NCBI RefSeq assembly: GCF_008365275.1 | Contig: NZ_CP043504.1 | Location: 620,001 to 684,000, forward strand | Source: Protaetiibacter larvae | GTDB lineage: Bacteria > Actinomycetota > Actinomycetes > Actinomycetales > Microbacteriaceae | Direction: 5' to 3' | Length of the DNA stretch: 64,000 nt | Shown: piece by piece, positions 55,334 through 63,398 of the stretch | Position numbering within the stretch: position 1 is the first letter of the stretch | Layout: each line of letters opens with the position of its first letter | Made by a program: the position numbers and the translations under genes | The notes under the pieces: model-generated | What the model saw: the letters and a program-made list of their open reading frames with translations, nothing else | The model's database searches: none | Told to the model about the DNA's origin: nothing

Positions 55334-55535
55334 TCTAGCGTGAGCTTTGCACCGGTTCGGTCTGTCCCCGCAGATCCCACCCGTCCGGTGCATGCGTAAC
55401 CAGCTCCACCGCCACATCCCCCCACATCCACATCCCGACGCATCCCACTCGGTTACCCTGCCGCAGCGTCGTGTGTGTGTCCGATCACCCGTGCGCTCCC
55501 CACGCACGGGTCCCCCCTGCTAGGACGCATCCACC

Positions 55536-58500
55536 GTGCTCAAAAAGTCATTGGCGACCCTTCTCGCCCTCATCCTCGCCTTCGTCCTCTCCCTCGCCAC
55601 GGCGCTGCCGGCTCAGGCGGCCTCGCGGCTGGGGGTGACCACCGAGGGACTCACCCTGCCCGGCGGCACCCGTTTCGCCGACGGCGCGAGCGTCAGTGTG
55701 CGCTACACCGTCGGCAGCCAGACCAAGAGCGCCTCTCTCCACCTCGAGGCGCTGCGCGGGCCCGGCAAGCAGTACGTCGGCGCCTCGTACCTGCCCTGGT
55801 CCGCTCTCGGCACGCCGAGCCAGTTCTGCATCACCTGGGTGCACGTCTCGGGGGTCGGCACCTTCGGCGAGTCGGGTGACAAGCCGGTCTGCACGGCCGC
55901 TCCCGCGCCGGCTCCGGCGCCCTCGACGGCGCCGAGCCCGAGCGCCGCCCCGACCGCGCCGCCCGCCGCGCAGAAATCGGCCCCGCAGACCGCGCCCACG
56001 ACCCAGCCCGCCGTGTCGGCCTACGGCGTCGGGCTCTACGTCTACAAGAAGCTCGATGCCGGCAAGCCGGCGTCGTGGGGCAACTCCGGTCCGCAGCGAC
56101 TCGTGCTGCAGGATGTCGACAACCCGAGCAAGGCCGCCAACGGCTACTGGACGGTCATCGACGCCGCCGCACTGCCGAGCGACGTCTGCGGTTCGGGCTG
56201 GGCCGTGCAGCAGGACAAGGTGCAGATCTCGGGAGACTTCGCGTTCCCGCCGACCATCACACCCCCGGTCGACAACATCGGCTGGCCGCCGATCTACGAC
56301 GCCAAGCACCAGGAGCTCTCGAGCCTCGTGACCGTCCCGGCGTGCGCCGGCGCCGAGGCGAGCGTCTCGGTGCTCCCGGCCAGCTGCACGGCACCCGAGC
56401 GACTCGTGCTCGGCACCGCGGTGCATGCGGTGTGGGGTGCCGTGGATCGCAGTGCCGGCCCGGGCGACTATCACGTCACCGCGACCGCGGAGTCCGGCTA
56501 CTCCTTCGCGGGCGGCGCGACGAGCAAGAGCTTCGTCGGAACGCTCGCGGGAGCCCTGCCGTCGAGCAACCCCGCCTGCGGCACGCCGGCCAGCTGCATC
56601 CCGACCTCGTCGGTGAGCTACAGCTACGACCCCGCGACCAACAGCGGTGTGATCACCGTGCCGAGCCCCGCGAACTCCACCGGCAAGCTCTGCCAGAGCT
56701 TCTGGGTGACGGCGGCGAGCTGGAAGTACCTCGGCACCAACACCTGGGCGCAGAAGGTCGATCAGGTGCAGAAGCTCGGCGAGATCTCCACGCCCGGCAG
56801 CTACCCCTACGGGATCGGCGTGGTCTGCGGCCAGGGCGACATCTACGCCTCGTACAACCCGAACGCGAAGACGCTCGACCCGGGCCCGTACCTCTACGGA
56901 CCGAGCAACCCGTTCACCGAGAACTTCCTGCACGAGATGGGATTCAGCGGCCCGACGCCCACCTATACGACGACGGGCGTCGGCTGCAACACGGTGAGCG
57001 CGGAGCCCTCGAGTACGCCGCCGAGCTGCAGCGCTCCCGGGCAGTACACGCTCCCCGAGGTGGAGCACGTCAGCTGGAAGGTCAACGGCGTCGATGTCGA
57101 GCCGGGCGTCTACACCGTGACGGCCGGCGGATCGGTGACGGTCGTCGCGACCGCCGACGAGTCCTGGGTGCTGCCGAGCGGTGCGCAGGACGCGGCGACC
57201 CACCAGTGGAGTTTCAGCTGGACGTTGAGCTTCCCCGCCCCGGAGAACTGCCGGCAGGCGACGCTCACCGGAGGGGTCGCCGCGGTCTGCGAGAACGATG
57301 TCCCGATGATCCTCTACTGGGTGACGCTGACCGACCCCGACCACCAGTCGACCGGGAACACGGCCACCTTGAGCCTCTCCCGTGGTGCCGACAGCTACAG
57401 CTTCCCCGCGCTCGGCACGATCGTCGACGGCCAGACGCTGTCCGGCTCGCTCATGTGGGTCGGAGCCTCCGCGGCGGACGTCGACGGTGACGGCGTGGCG
57501 GAGGGCACCGGATGGCCGGGCTGGGAGTTCGTCGACGGCGCCTGGCAGGAGACGCCCGGTAACTACGGCTGGACCCGCGACGGCGTGACCGCGACGATCT
57601 CGGTCAACCCGCACGTGTCGGTCGAGCTCCAGTACCCGCCGGGGAACCCCGAGTGCGTGCCCGGTCCGCGTGAGGTGACGCCGACGCTCAGCTCGGTGAA
57701 CCCGGACTGCGCGGCGAATGTCGGCGGCAGCTTCACCCTGCCGGAGATCGAGGGCATCGTCTGGAAGGTTGACGGCGTCGTCACCGCTCCGGGCAGCTAC
57801 CCGGGCGGCGGCACGGGCACGAAGCTCGTGACGGCGGAGCTCGACCAGTCCGGCGGGGCGGTCGTGTTCGCCCCGAATGCGCAGACCAGTTGGCGTCTCG
57901 ACTTCACCGCACCGAGCAGCTGCCTCACGCTCGACGGCTCCACCGCGACGGGCGTCTGCGACGCCGACTCGCCCTGGATCCTCTACACGATCACCCTCAA
58001 CGACCCGTACGGGCAGGCGAGCGACCGCACGGCGGAGCTCATCATGAGCGACGGCGTCGACAACGTGGAGCGGATCGCACTCGGCACCCTCGGCCCGTCG
58101 GGCGTGCTGAGCGGGAAGGTGCTGTGGCCGGGTGCCCACGTGGATCCCGTGACGGGCGCCGCGGACGGCTGGCCGGGCTGGGAGCAGGTGGACGGCGAGT
58201 GGGTCACCACGCCCGGCAACTTCGCCTGGACGCGCGGCATCACCGAGGCGACGCTCTCGGTGAACCCGTCGATGACGGTCGCGCTCAGCTACCCGGACGC
58301 CACGCCGAGCTGCGTGACCGACCCGCCGCATGACCCGCCGACGCTCGGCGTCTTCCCCACGAACGCGGTGCTCGCCGAGCAGTGCGATGCCGGGCGGGGG
58401 GTGCTGACTCTCGGTCAGGTGGACGGGGTGTCGTTCTTCGAGGACGTCAACTACTTCGTCGACGGGGTGGCGGCCACGAGTTCGACGGTGCTCCTCGCCC

Positions 58501-58727
58501 CGGGCAGCCACGACGTGACGGTCCGCACCAAGCTGCCCACCGACGGCCTCGACGGTCCGAGCGCCTGGCGGGTCGTGGTGACGGGGGGGCAGGTCTGCGG
58601 TGAGCTGACCACGCTCGCCCTCACGGGCGCCGACGGCCTCTGGGTGGCGGCGTTGGCCGGGCTGTTCCTCGCGGCGGGCGTCGTGATCGTGGTGGCCAGC
58701 CGGGTCCGGACGCGCCGGGCCGAATGA
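55536..58727 (+). CDS. large LALTG-anchored surface protein with duplicated modules
   Basis: A 1063-aa secreted protein. The signal peptide (1-28, LKKSLATLLALILAFVLSLA then PAQA) is followed by an N-terminal module (29-120), a Pro/Ala/Ser linker (about 121-160) and Cys-containing beta-rich domains. Two homologous modules lie at about 585-710 and 805-930; each begins near VC(E/D)xD and contains GWPGWE, TPGN(Y/F)(G/A)WTR and a closing SVNP. The C-terminus has LALTG (1027-1031), a hydrophobic helix and RVRTRRAE, a sorting signal of the LAxTG type used by class E sortases. GTG start. Function (adhesion or envelope layer) is inferred only. Confidence 0.88.
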   Translation: MLKKSLATLLALILAFVLSLATALPAQAASRLGVTTEGLTLPGGTRFADGASVSVRYTVGSQTKSASLHLEALRGPGKQYVGASYLPWSALGTPSQFCITWVHVSGVGTFGESGDKPVCTAAPAPAPAPSTAPSPSAAPTAPPAAQKSAPQTAPTTQPAVSAYGVGLYVYKKLDAGKPASWGNSGPQRLVLQDVDNPSKAANGYWTVIDAAALPSDVCGSGWAVQQDKVQISGDFAFPPTITPPVDNIGWPPIYDAKHQELSSLVTVPACAGAEASVSVLPASCTAPERLVLGTAVHAVWGAVDRSAGPGDYHVTATAESGYSFAGGATSKSFVGTLAGALPSSNPACGTPASCIPTSSVSYSYDPATNSGVITVPSPANSTGKLCQSFWVTAASWKYLGTNTWAQKVDQVQKLGEISTPGSYPYGIGVVCGQGDIYASYNPNAKTLDPGPYLYGPSNPFTENFLHEMGFSGPTPTYTTTGVGCNTVSAEPSSTPPSCSAPGQYTLPEVEHVSWKVNGVDVEPGVYTVTAGGSVTVVATADESWVLPSGAQDAATHQWSFSWTLSFPAPENCRQATLTGGVAAVCENDVPMILYWVTLTDPDHQSTGNTATLSLSRGADSYSFPALGTIVDGQTLSGSLMWVGASAADVDGDGVAEGTGWPGWEFVDGAWQETPGNYGWTRDGVTATISVNPHVSVELQYPPGNPECVPGPREVTPTLSSVNPDCAANVGGSFTLPEIEGIVWKVDGVVTAPGSYPGGGTGTKLVTAELDQSGGAVVFAPNAQTSWRLDFTAPSSCLTLDGSTATGVCDADSPWILYTITLNDPYGQASDRTAELIMSDGVDNVERIALGTLGPSGVLSGKVLWPGAHVDPVTGAADGWPGWEQVDGEWVTTPGNFAWTRGITEATLSVNPSMTVALSYPDATPSCVTDPPHDPPTLGVFPTNAVLAEQCDAGRGVLTLGQVDGVSFFEDVNYFVDGVAATSSTVLLAPGSHDVTVRTKLPTDGLDGPSAWRVVVTGGQVCGELTTLALTGADGLWVAALAGLFLAAGVVIVVASRVRTRRAE

Positions 58728-58731
58728 GACC

Positions 58732-58770
58732 CCGCGTCCCCGTCCGCTGCAGGGGCGGACGGGGGCGCGG
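58732..58770. terminator. strong bidirectional hairpin
   Basis: CCGCGTCCCCGTCCGC pairs with GCGGACGGGGGCGCGG almost perfectly over 16 bp with a short TGCAGG loop, between the convergent surface-protein and hemA genes. Confidence 0.75.
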
Positions 58771-58806
58771 CTTCACCCGGATGCCCCGCGCGGCGCGCGC
58801 GGATCG

Positions 58807-60045
58807 TCAGGCGGTCGCCGCGTCGTCGGCCGATCGGAGGCGCGGCGCGACCTCCACGCCGTACACCGCCTCGATGCCGTCGGCGAAGGCGTCCAGACGC
58901 CCGTCCGCGGCCAGCCGGCGGGCGCGCTCCGACGGCCCGTGCACGAGCACGCCCGCGAAGTGTCGCAGCGCCGCCTCGATCCGGCCGTCGTCGCCCGTGC
59001 GTCGCACCCGCGCGAGCTCGTCCTCGAGCAGCTGCTCGATGTGCTGCCGCAGCGCGACGATCGAGGGGGCGGCGGCGGCGTCCGCCGCGAACTCGGCGAC
59101 CGCACCCCCGACGAGGGCGTGGGCCGAGTCGGCGAGCTCGGGGAGCGGGGCGTGCAGGGCGAGCAGCTCGAGGTCGAGGAGCTCGACGCCGGGCAGGGCA
59201 CCGACCGCGGGGTCGACGTTGCGGGGCAGGCCGAGGTCGATCACGAGCAGGCGCCGATCGCCGGCTCCCACGTGCTCGGGCGCCACCGTGTAGCGGGCCG
59301 TGCAGGTGATGACGACATCCGCCTGCGCGATCGCGGGCGCGAGCTCCGCCTCCGCCCGCACCCCGTACTTGGTGGCGAACAGCCCGGCGCGCCCCGTCGC
59401 GGAGTACACGCGGATGTCGTCGGCGCCGCGCGCCCGCAGCGAGGCGATCGTGGTGGCGGCGTAGCGACCGGTGCCGACCAGCAGCACGCGCGCACGGGAC
59501 CAGTCGGTGATGCGGGAGGACGCCAGATCGAGGGCGAGTCGGGCGAGCGAACGGTCGGCGCGGCTCAGATCGCCCGCGGAGCGCACGGTGCGTGAGGTGC
59601 GTGCCGCCTGCTGGAACAGTCGGTCGAGCGCCGCGGAGGCGGTGCCGGCGCGGCGCGCCTGCTGGGCGGCGCGCTGCACCTGCCCGGCGATCTCCTCCTC
59701 GCCGACCACCATCGACTCGAGGCCCGAGGTCACCGCGAACAGGTGGTGCACGGCGTCGTCGCCCGTGTGGGTCGCCGCGCTCGCGCGCAGCAGCTCGGCG
59801 TCCTCGGGGGCGTCGACCGCGAGGGCGGCGACCACGGCTTCGGTCGCCATCGCGCCGGCGGCGGGGAGCGGGTCGTCCAGATCGAGGTACGCCTCGAAGC
59901 GGTTGCAGGTGGAGAGCACGACGACGCCGCGCACGAAGTCGAGTTCGGCGAGTCGGCGGGTCGCCTCCAGCGCCGGGATCTGGGAGACCCGGTCGAGGAG
60001 GGCGAAGTCAGCGTTGGTGTGGTTCGCCGTCAGACAGAACAGCAC
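58807..60045 (-). CDS. hemA: glutamyl-tRNA reductase
   Basis: A 412-aa enzyme making glutamate-1-semialdehyde from Glu-tRNA, the first step of C5 tetrapyrrole synthesis. It begins MLFCLTANHTNADFALLDRV; the catalytic Cys is C47 in VVVLSTCNRFEAYL. The NADPH domain has RVLLVGTGRYAATTIASL, and the signature GLESMVVGEEEIAGQVQRA (about 108-126) is conserved. The alpha-helical C-terminal dimerisation domain is present. It is divergent from hemE, 38 bp apart, so one shared control region serves the haem genes. Confidence 0.96.
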   Translation of the reverse strand: MLFCLTANHTNADFALLDRVSQIPALEATRRLAELDFVRGVVVLSTCNRFEAYLDLDDPLPAAGAMATEAVVAALAVDAPEDAELLRASAATHTGDDAVHHLFAVTSGLESMVVGEEEIAGQVQRAAQQARRAGTASAALDRLFQQAARTSRTVRSAGDLSRADRSLARLALDLASSRITDWSRARVLLVGTGRYAATTIASLRARGADDIRVYSATGRAGLFATKYGVRAEAELAPAIAQADVVITCTARYTVAPEHVGAGDRRLLVIDLGLPRNVDPAVGALPGVELLDLELLALHAPLPELADSAHALVGGAVAEFAADAAAAPSIVALRQHIEQLLEDELARVRRTGDDGRIEAALRHFAGVLVHGPSERARRLAADGRLDAFADGIEAVYGVEVAPRLRSADDAATA

Positions 60046-60083
60046 CCCCTCATGGTATCCGTCCCGGATGGGAGGATGGACGG

Positions 60084-61100
60084 GTGCCGTCCCCCTTCCT
60101 TTCAGCGCTGCGCGGCGACCGCGGCGACGTGACCCCGATCTGGTTCATGCGGCAGGCGGGTCGCTCACTGCCCGAGTATCGCGCCTCGCGGGCCGGCATC
60201 GACATGCTCGACGCGTGCCTCACCCCCGAGCTCGCCGCCGAGATCACCCTGCAGCCGGTACGACGGCACGGCGTGGATGCGGCGATCCTGTTCAGCGACA
60301 TCGTGATCCCCGTGCTCCTCGCCGGGGTTCCGGTGCGGATCGTGCCCGGGCGGGGGCCGGTGCTCGACGAACCGATCCGCACGGCGTCGGACGTGCTGCG
60401 GCTGCGTCCGATCGATCCGGACGCGCTCGCGCCGATCGCCGAGGCGGTGCGGCTCGCGGTGGCCGAACTCGGCGACACCCCGCTCATCGCCTTCGGCGGC
60501 GCCCCCTTCACCCTCGCCTCCTACCTCGTCGAGGGAGGGCCGTCGAAGGATCAGCTGCGCGCCCGCTCGATGATGTACGCGGACCCGCATGCCTGGGCCG
60601 CGCTGCTCAACTGGTGCGCCGACGTGACGGGGGCCTTCCTGCGTGCCCAGGTCGAGGCCGGGGCGGGCGCCGCGCAGCTGTTCGACTCGTGGATCGGATC
60701 GCTCTCGCGCCGCGACTACCAGCGCCGGGTCGCCCCGCACTCGAAGCGCGCGCTCGACGCGCTGCGCGGGCTCGACGTGCCGAAGATCCACTTCGGTGTC
60801 GGCAGCGGCGAGGTGCTCGACCTGCTGCCGGGGCTCGGGGTGGATGCGGTCGGCGTCGACTGGCGCATCCCCCTCGACGAGGCGAGCGCACGCCTGGGCG
60901 GTGGGGTGCCGGTGCAGGGGAACATCGACCCGGCCCTGCTCGCGGCGCCCTGGTCGGTGCTGAGCGCTCACCTCGACGACGTGCTGGACCGGGGTCTCGC
61001 GGCCCCCGCGCATGTCGCGAACCTGGGGCACGGCGTTCCCCCGGAGACCGATCCCGGGGTGCTGACCCGCATCGTGGAGCACGTGCATGCCCGACGCTGA
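60084..61100 (+). CDS. hemE: uroporphyrinogen decarboxylase
   Basis: A 338-aa enzyme that removes four carboxylates from uroporphyrinogen III. Signatures are TPIWFMRQAGRSLPEYRASR (about 17-36), AILFSDIVIPVLLAG and the second motif IHFGVGSGEVLDLLPGLGVD, and GNIDPALLAAPW. GTG at 60084 follows GGGAGG. It overlaps cgoX by 14 bp, so the two are tightly coupled. Confidence 0.96.
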   Translation: MPSPFLSALRGDRGDVTPIWFMRQAGRSLPEYRASRAGIDMLDACLTPELAAEITLQPVRRHGVDAAILFSDIVIPVLLAGVPVRIVPGRGPVLDEPIRTASDVLRLRPIDPDALAPIAEAVRLAVAELGDTPLIAFGGAPFTLASYLVEGGPSKDQLRARSMMYADPHAWAALLNWCADVTGAFLRAQVEAGAGAAQLFDSWIGSLSRRDYQRRVAPHSKRALDALRGLDVPKIHFGVGSGEVLDLLPGLGVDAVGVDWRIPLDEASARLGGGVPVQGNIDPALLAAPWSVLSAHLDDVLDRGLAAPAHVANLGHGVPPETDPGVLTRIVEHVHARR

Positions 61101-62352
61101 CGTCGTGGTGGTGGGCGGCGGCATCGCCGGACTGGTGGTGGCGCGCGAGCTCGTGCTCACCGGCCGCGAGGTCGTGCTGCTCGAGTCGCGGGATCGGCTA
61201 GGCGGCCAGGTCGCTATGCATTCCGTCGCGGGCATAGACCTGGACGCCGGGGCCGAAGCCTTCGCGACGCGCGGCGACGACATCCCCGCCCTGCTCGACA
61301 TCCTGCGCCTCACGGGCGAGGTGGTGACGCCCGCCGCCGATCCGGCGTGGCTGTACCGCGCCGACGGCACGGCTGTCCCGCTGCCCGCCACGAGCCTGCT
61401 CGGCATCCCCGCGGTTCCGCTCGCTCGGGACGTGGTGGCCGCGATCGGCCGCCGTGCCGCGTGGCGTGCGCAGCTCGATGCGCTGCTTCCCTCGCTCGTG
61501 GGCGCGAAGGCCGAGACGGTCGGCGAGCTCGTGCGCCGACGGATGGGTGCGGGCGTGGTCGACGGCCTGGTCGCGCCGGTGGTGCGCGGCGTGCACTCGA
61601 GCGAGCCCGACGAGCTCGCTCTCGACCGTGCCGCGCCGGGACTGCGGTCGGCGCTCCTCAAGGAGGGCACCCTCGCGCAGGCGGTGCACGCCCAGCGGGC
61701 GAAGGCGCCGGCGGGGTCGCTCGTCGCCTCGCTGCGCGGCGGCCTCTTCCGCCTGGTCGATGCCCTCGAGGCCGAACTGGAGCGCTTCGGGGTGGAGGTG
61801 CGGACCGGCACCCCGGTCGTCGAGGCCGATGCGGGCGGCGTCACCACCGCGGCCGGAGAGCGCGTCGACGGCGAGGTGGTGCTCGCCGCGCCGTTCGCGG
61901 TCGATGCCCCGCGCACCCGCGTGCGCGTCGCCACGATCGCGGTCGATGCACCCGAGCTCGGAGCCCCGCGCGGCACCGGGGTGCTCGTGGCGCGGGGCGC
62001 GCCCGACGTCGCCGCCCGTGCCCTCACCCACCTCACCGCCAAGTGGGGCTGGCTCGCGGAGGCGACCCCGTTGCAGCTCATCCGGCTCTCCTACGACGAG
62101 GGGGTCGAGGTCACACCGGAGCGGGCGCATCGCGATGCCGAGCGCCTTCTCGGCGCCCCCCTTCCGGCACCGGTCGACGCCGCGATCGTCGACTGGGAGC
62201 GGGTCGGCCGCCGCGCGGATCCAGAACATGCCATTGACGGAATGCACCGGGTGGGGGAGGCTGAGTCGGGCACCGGCCTGGCCGCCGTCATCCGCTTCGC
62301 GCGCTCCACGGGGCGCGAGATCCCCTCTGAGGGATCGGCGGACGAGGGTTAG
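61087..62352 (+). CDS. cgoX: coproporphyrinogen III / protoporphyrinogen IX oxidase (CgoX/HemY)
   Basis: A 421-aa FAD enzyme with VVVVGGGIAGLVVARELVLT (about 6-25), LLESRDRLGGQV and DLDAGAEAF, the amine-oxidase/HemY N-terminal motifs, and a C-terminal FAD-binding segment that is weakly conserved here. Because hemQ is present nearby, the coproporphyrin-dependent pathway is likely, in which this enzyme oxidises coproporphyrinogen III to coproporphyrin III. The family name hemY is still used. The ferrochelatase gene is not in the window. Its start overlaps hemE by 14 bp. Confidence 0.9.
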   Translation: MPDADVVVVGGGIAGLVVARELVLTGREVVLLESRDRLGGQVAMHSVAGIDLDAGAEAFATRGDDIPALLDILRLTGEVVTPAADPAWLYRADGTAVPLPATSLLGIPAVPLARDVVAAIGRRAAWRAQLDALLPSLVGAKAETVGELVRRRMGAGVVDGLVAPVVRGVHSSEPDELALDRAAPGLRSALLKEGTLAQAVHAQRAKAPAGSLVASLRGGLFRLVDALEAELERFGVEVRTGTPVVEADAGGVTTAAGERVDGEVVLAAPFAVDAPRTRVRVATIAVDAPELGAPRGTGVLVARGAPDVAARALTHLTAKWGWLAEATPLQLIRLSYDEGVEVTPERAHRDAERLLGAPLPAPVDAAIVDWERVGRRADPEHAIDGMHRVGEAESGTGLAAVIRFARSTGREIPSEGSADEG

Positions 62353-62407
62353 TCTGGACGGAGCCCCACATGGCCACTGCGGTCAGCCGCAGAGAACGGA
62401 GCGCACC

Positions 62408-62665
62408 ATGAAAGGCAAGATCCTCTTCCTGACGGGTCTCGGCGTCGGGTACGTGCTCGGCACGCGCGCCGGGCGCCAGCGCTACGAGCAGATCAAGTCG
62501 GCGGCGTCGCGCTTCTGGAAGAGCCCGCAGGTGCAGCGCCGCGTCGACGACGTGCAGGAGTTCGTGAAGGACAAGGCACCGGAGGTCGCCGAGTTCGTCG
62601 CCGACGGCGCCAAGAAGGTCGTCTCGCAGGTCTCCGGACGCAAGAAGTCCACCCCCGAGGTCTGA
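62408..62665 (+). CDS. YtxH-like small protein
   Basis: An 85-aa protein: MKGKILFLTGLGVGYVLGTR with a short hydrophobic start containing GxGxGYxxG, then a charged helical region (AGRQRYEQIKSAASRFWKSP) and a Lys/Val-rich tail. This pattern matches YtxH-domain membrane-associated stress proteins. Function unknown. It is the first of three small envelope-type genes between cgoX and hemQ, ATG with GGAGCGCACC upstream. Confidence 0.75.
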   Translation: MKGKILFLTGLGVGYVLGTRAGRQRYEQIKSAASRFWKSPQVQRRVDDVQEFVKDKAPEVAEFVADGAKKVVSQVSGRKKSTPEV

Positions 62666-62674
62666 TCCGCGATC

Positions 62675-63109
62675 ATGTCCGATCAGAAGCCCGACCCGAA
62701 GCGGGAACGCCCGCGCCAGAAGCGTTCGCTCGCCGCCCTGCTCACGAGTGTGCCCACGCAGGTGCAGGAGCTCGTGCAGCGCGAGATCGAGCTGCTGAAG
62801 ACGGAGCTCATCGAGAAGCTCAAAGCCCTCGGCATCGGCGTCGGACTCATCGCGGCGGCACTCGTCGTGCTCCTGTTCTTCGTGGGGGTGCTGCTGACCC
62901 TCGCCATCATCGGGCTCAGCTACGTGATGCCCGACTGGGCGGCGGCGCTCGTGGTAGCGGGGGTGCTGCTGATCGTCGCCGTCGTGCTCGCGCTCGTCGG
63001 CTACGGCGTCATGAAGCGCGGGATCCCGCCCGTGCCGACCGAGGCGATCGAATCCATCCAGAAGGACATCCGCGCCGTCAGGGGCGTGGGGAAGAGGGGT
63101 GAGCGGTGA
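62675..63109 (+). CDS. phage-holin-superfamily membrane protein (actinobacterial Phage_holin_3_6 type)
   Basis: A 144-aa protein with a basic N-terminus, an amphipathic helix QVQELVQREIELLKTELIEK (about 29-48), two membrane helices (about 53-80 and 86-115) and a polar C-terminus. The layout is that of the holin-like family common in actinobacterial chromosomes outside prophages; there are no phage genes here, so a lysis role is unlikely. It overlaps the DUF3618 gene by 4 bp. Confidence 0.8.
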   Translation: MSDQKPDPKRERPRQKRSLAALLTSVPTQVQELVQREIELLKTELIEKLKALGIGVGLIAAALVVLLFFVGVLLTLAIIGLSYVMPDWAAALVVAGVLLIVAVVLALVGYGVMKRGIPPVPTEAIESIQKDIRAVRGVGKRGER

Positions 63110-63345
63110 GCGACGCGATGGATGCCGCGAAGGCGAAGGCGCAGGAGGCGCGCGACGCGCTCGCCGAGACCCTCGACGCGATCGAGGACAAGTTCAACGT
63201 GCCCAAGCGCACGGGGGAGTTCGTCGACAAGGCGAAGGCCGCGTACGAGAAGAACCCGGTGCCGTGGATCGCGGGCGGAGCCGCCGTCGCGGCCGTCGTG
63301 ATCGGGCTGGTCGCCTGGGCGGTCTTCGGGCGCGACGACGACTGA
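63106..63345 (+). CDS. DUF3618-like membrane protein
   Basis: A 79-aa protein: ARDALAETLDAIEDKFNVPK matches the DUF3618 motif (xRxxLaeTvdaLedKl-vp), followed by a membrane helix (about 51-72) and FGRDDD. DUF3618 proteins are found beside holin-like and YtxH-like genes in actinobacteria and are thought to be envelope-associated. GTG start, coupled to the upstream gene. hemQ begins 53 bp later. Confidence 0.82.
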   Translation: MSDAMDAAKAKAQEARDALAETLDAIEDKFNVPKRTGEFVDKAKAAYEKNPVPWIAGGAAVAAVVIGLVAWAVFGRDDD

Positions 63346-63398
63346 CGCTCGCCGGTGGCCGATTCGCGGCCTCCGCGTGAACGGGGGAGGATAGGGGC

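Noticed and set aside
55548-58511. A long minus-strand frame opposite the surface protein
   Set aside because: Composition is Arg/Gly/Ala-rich and has no motif; the plus-strand frame has a signal peptide, modules and sorting signal.
62675-63109. Holin-like gene as a sign of prophage
   Set aside because: No other phage gene is nearby, and this holin superfamily is common in actinobacterial chromosomes next to DUF3618 genes.
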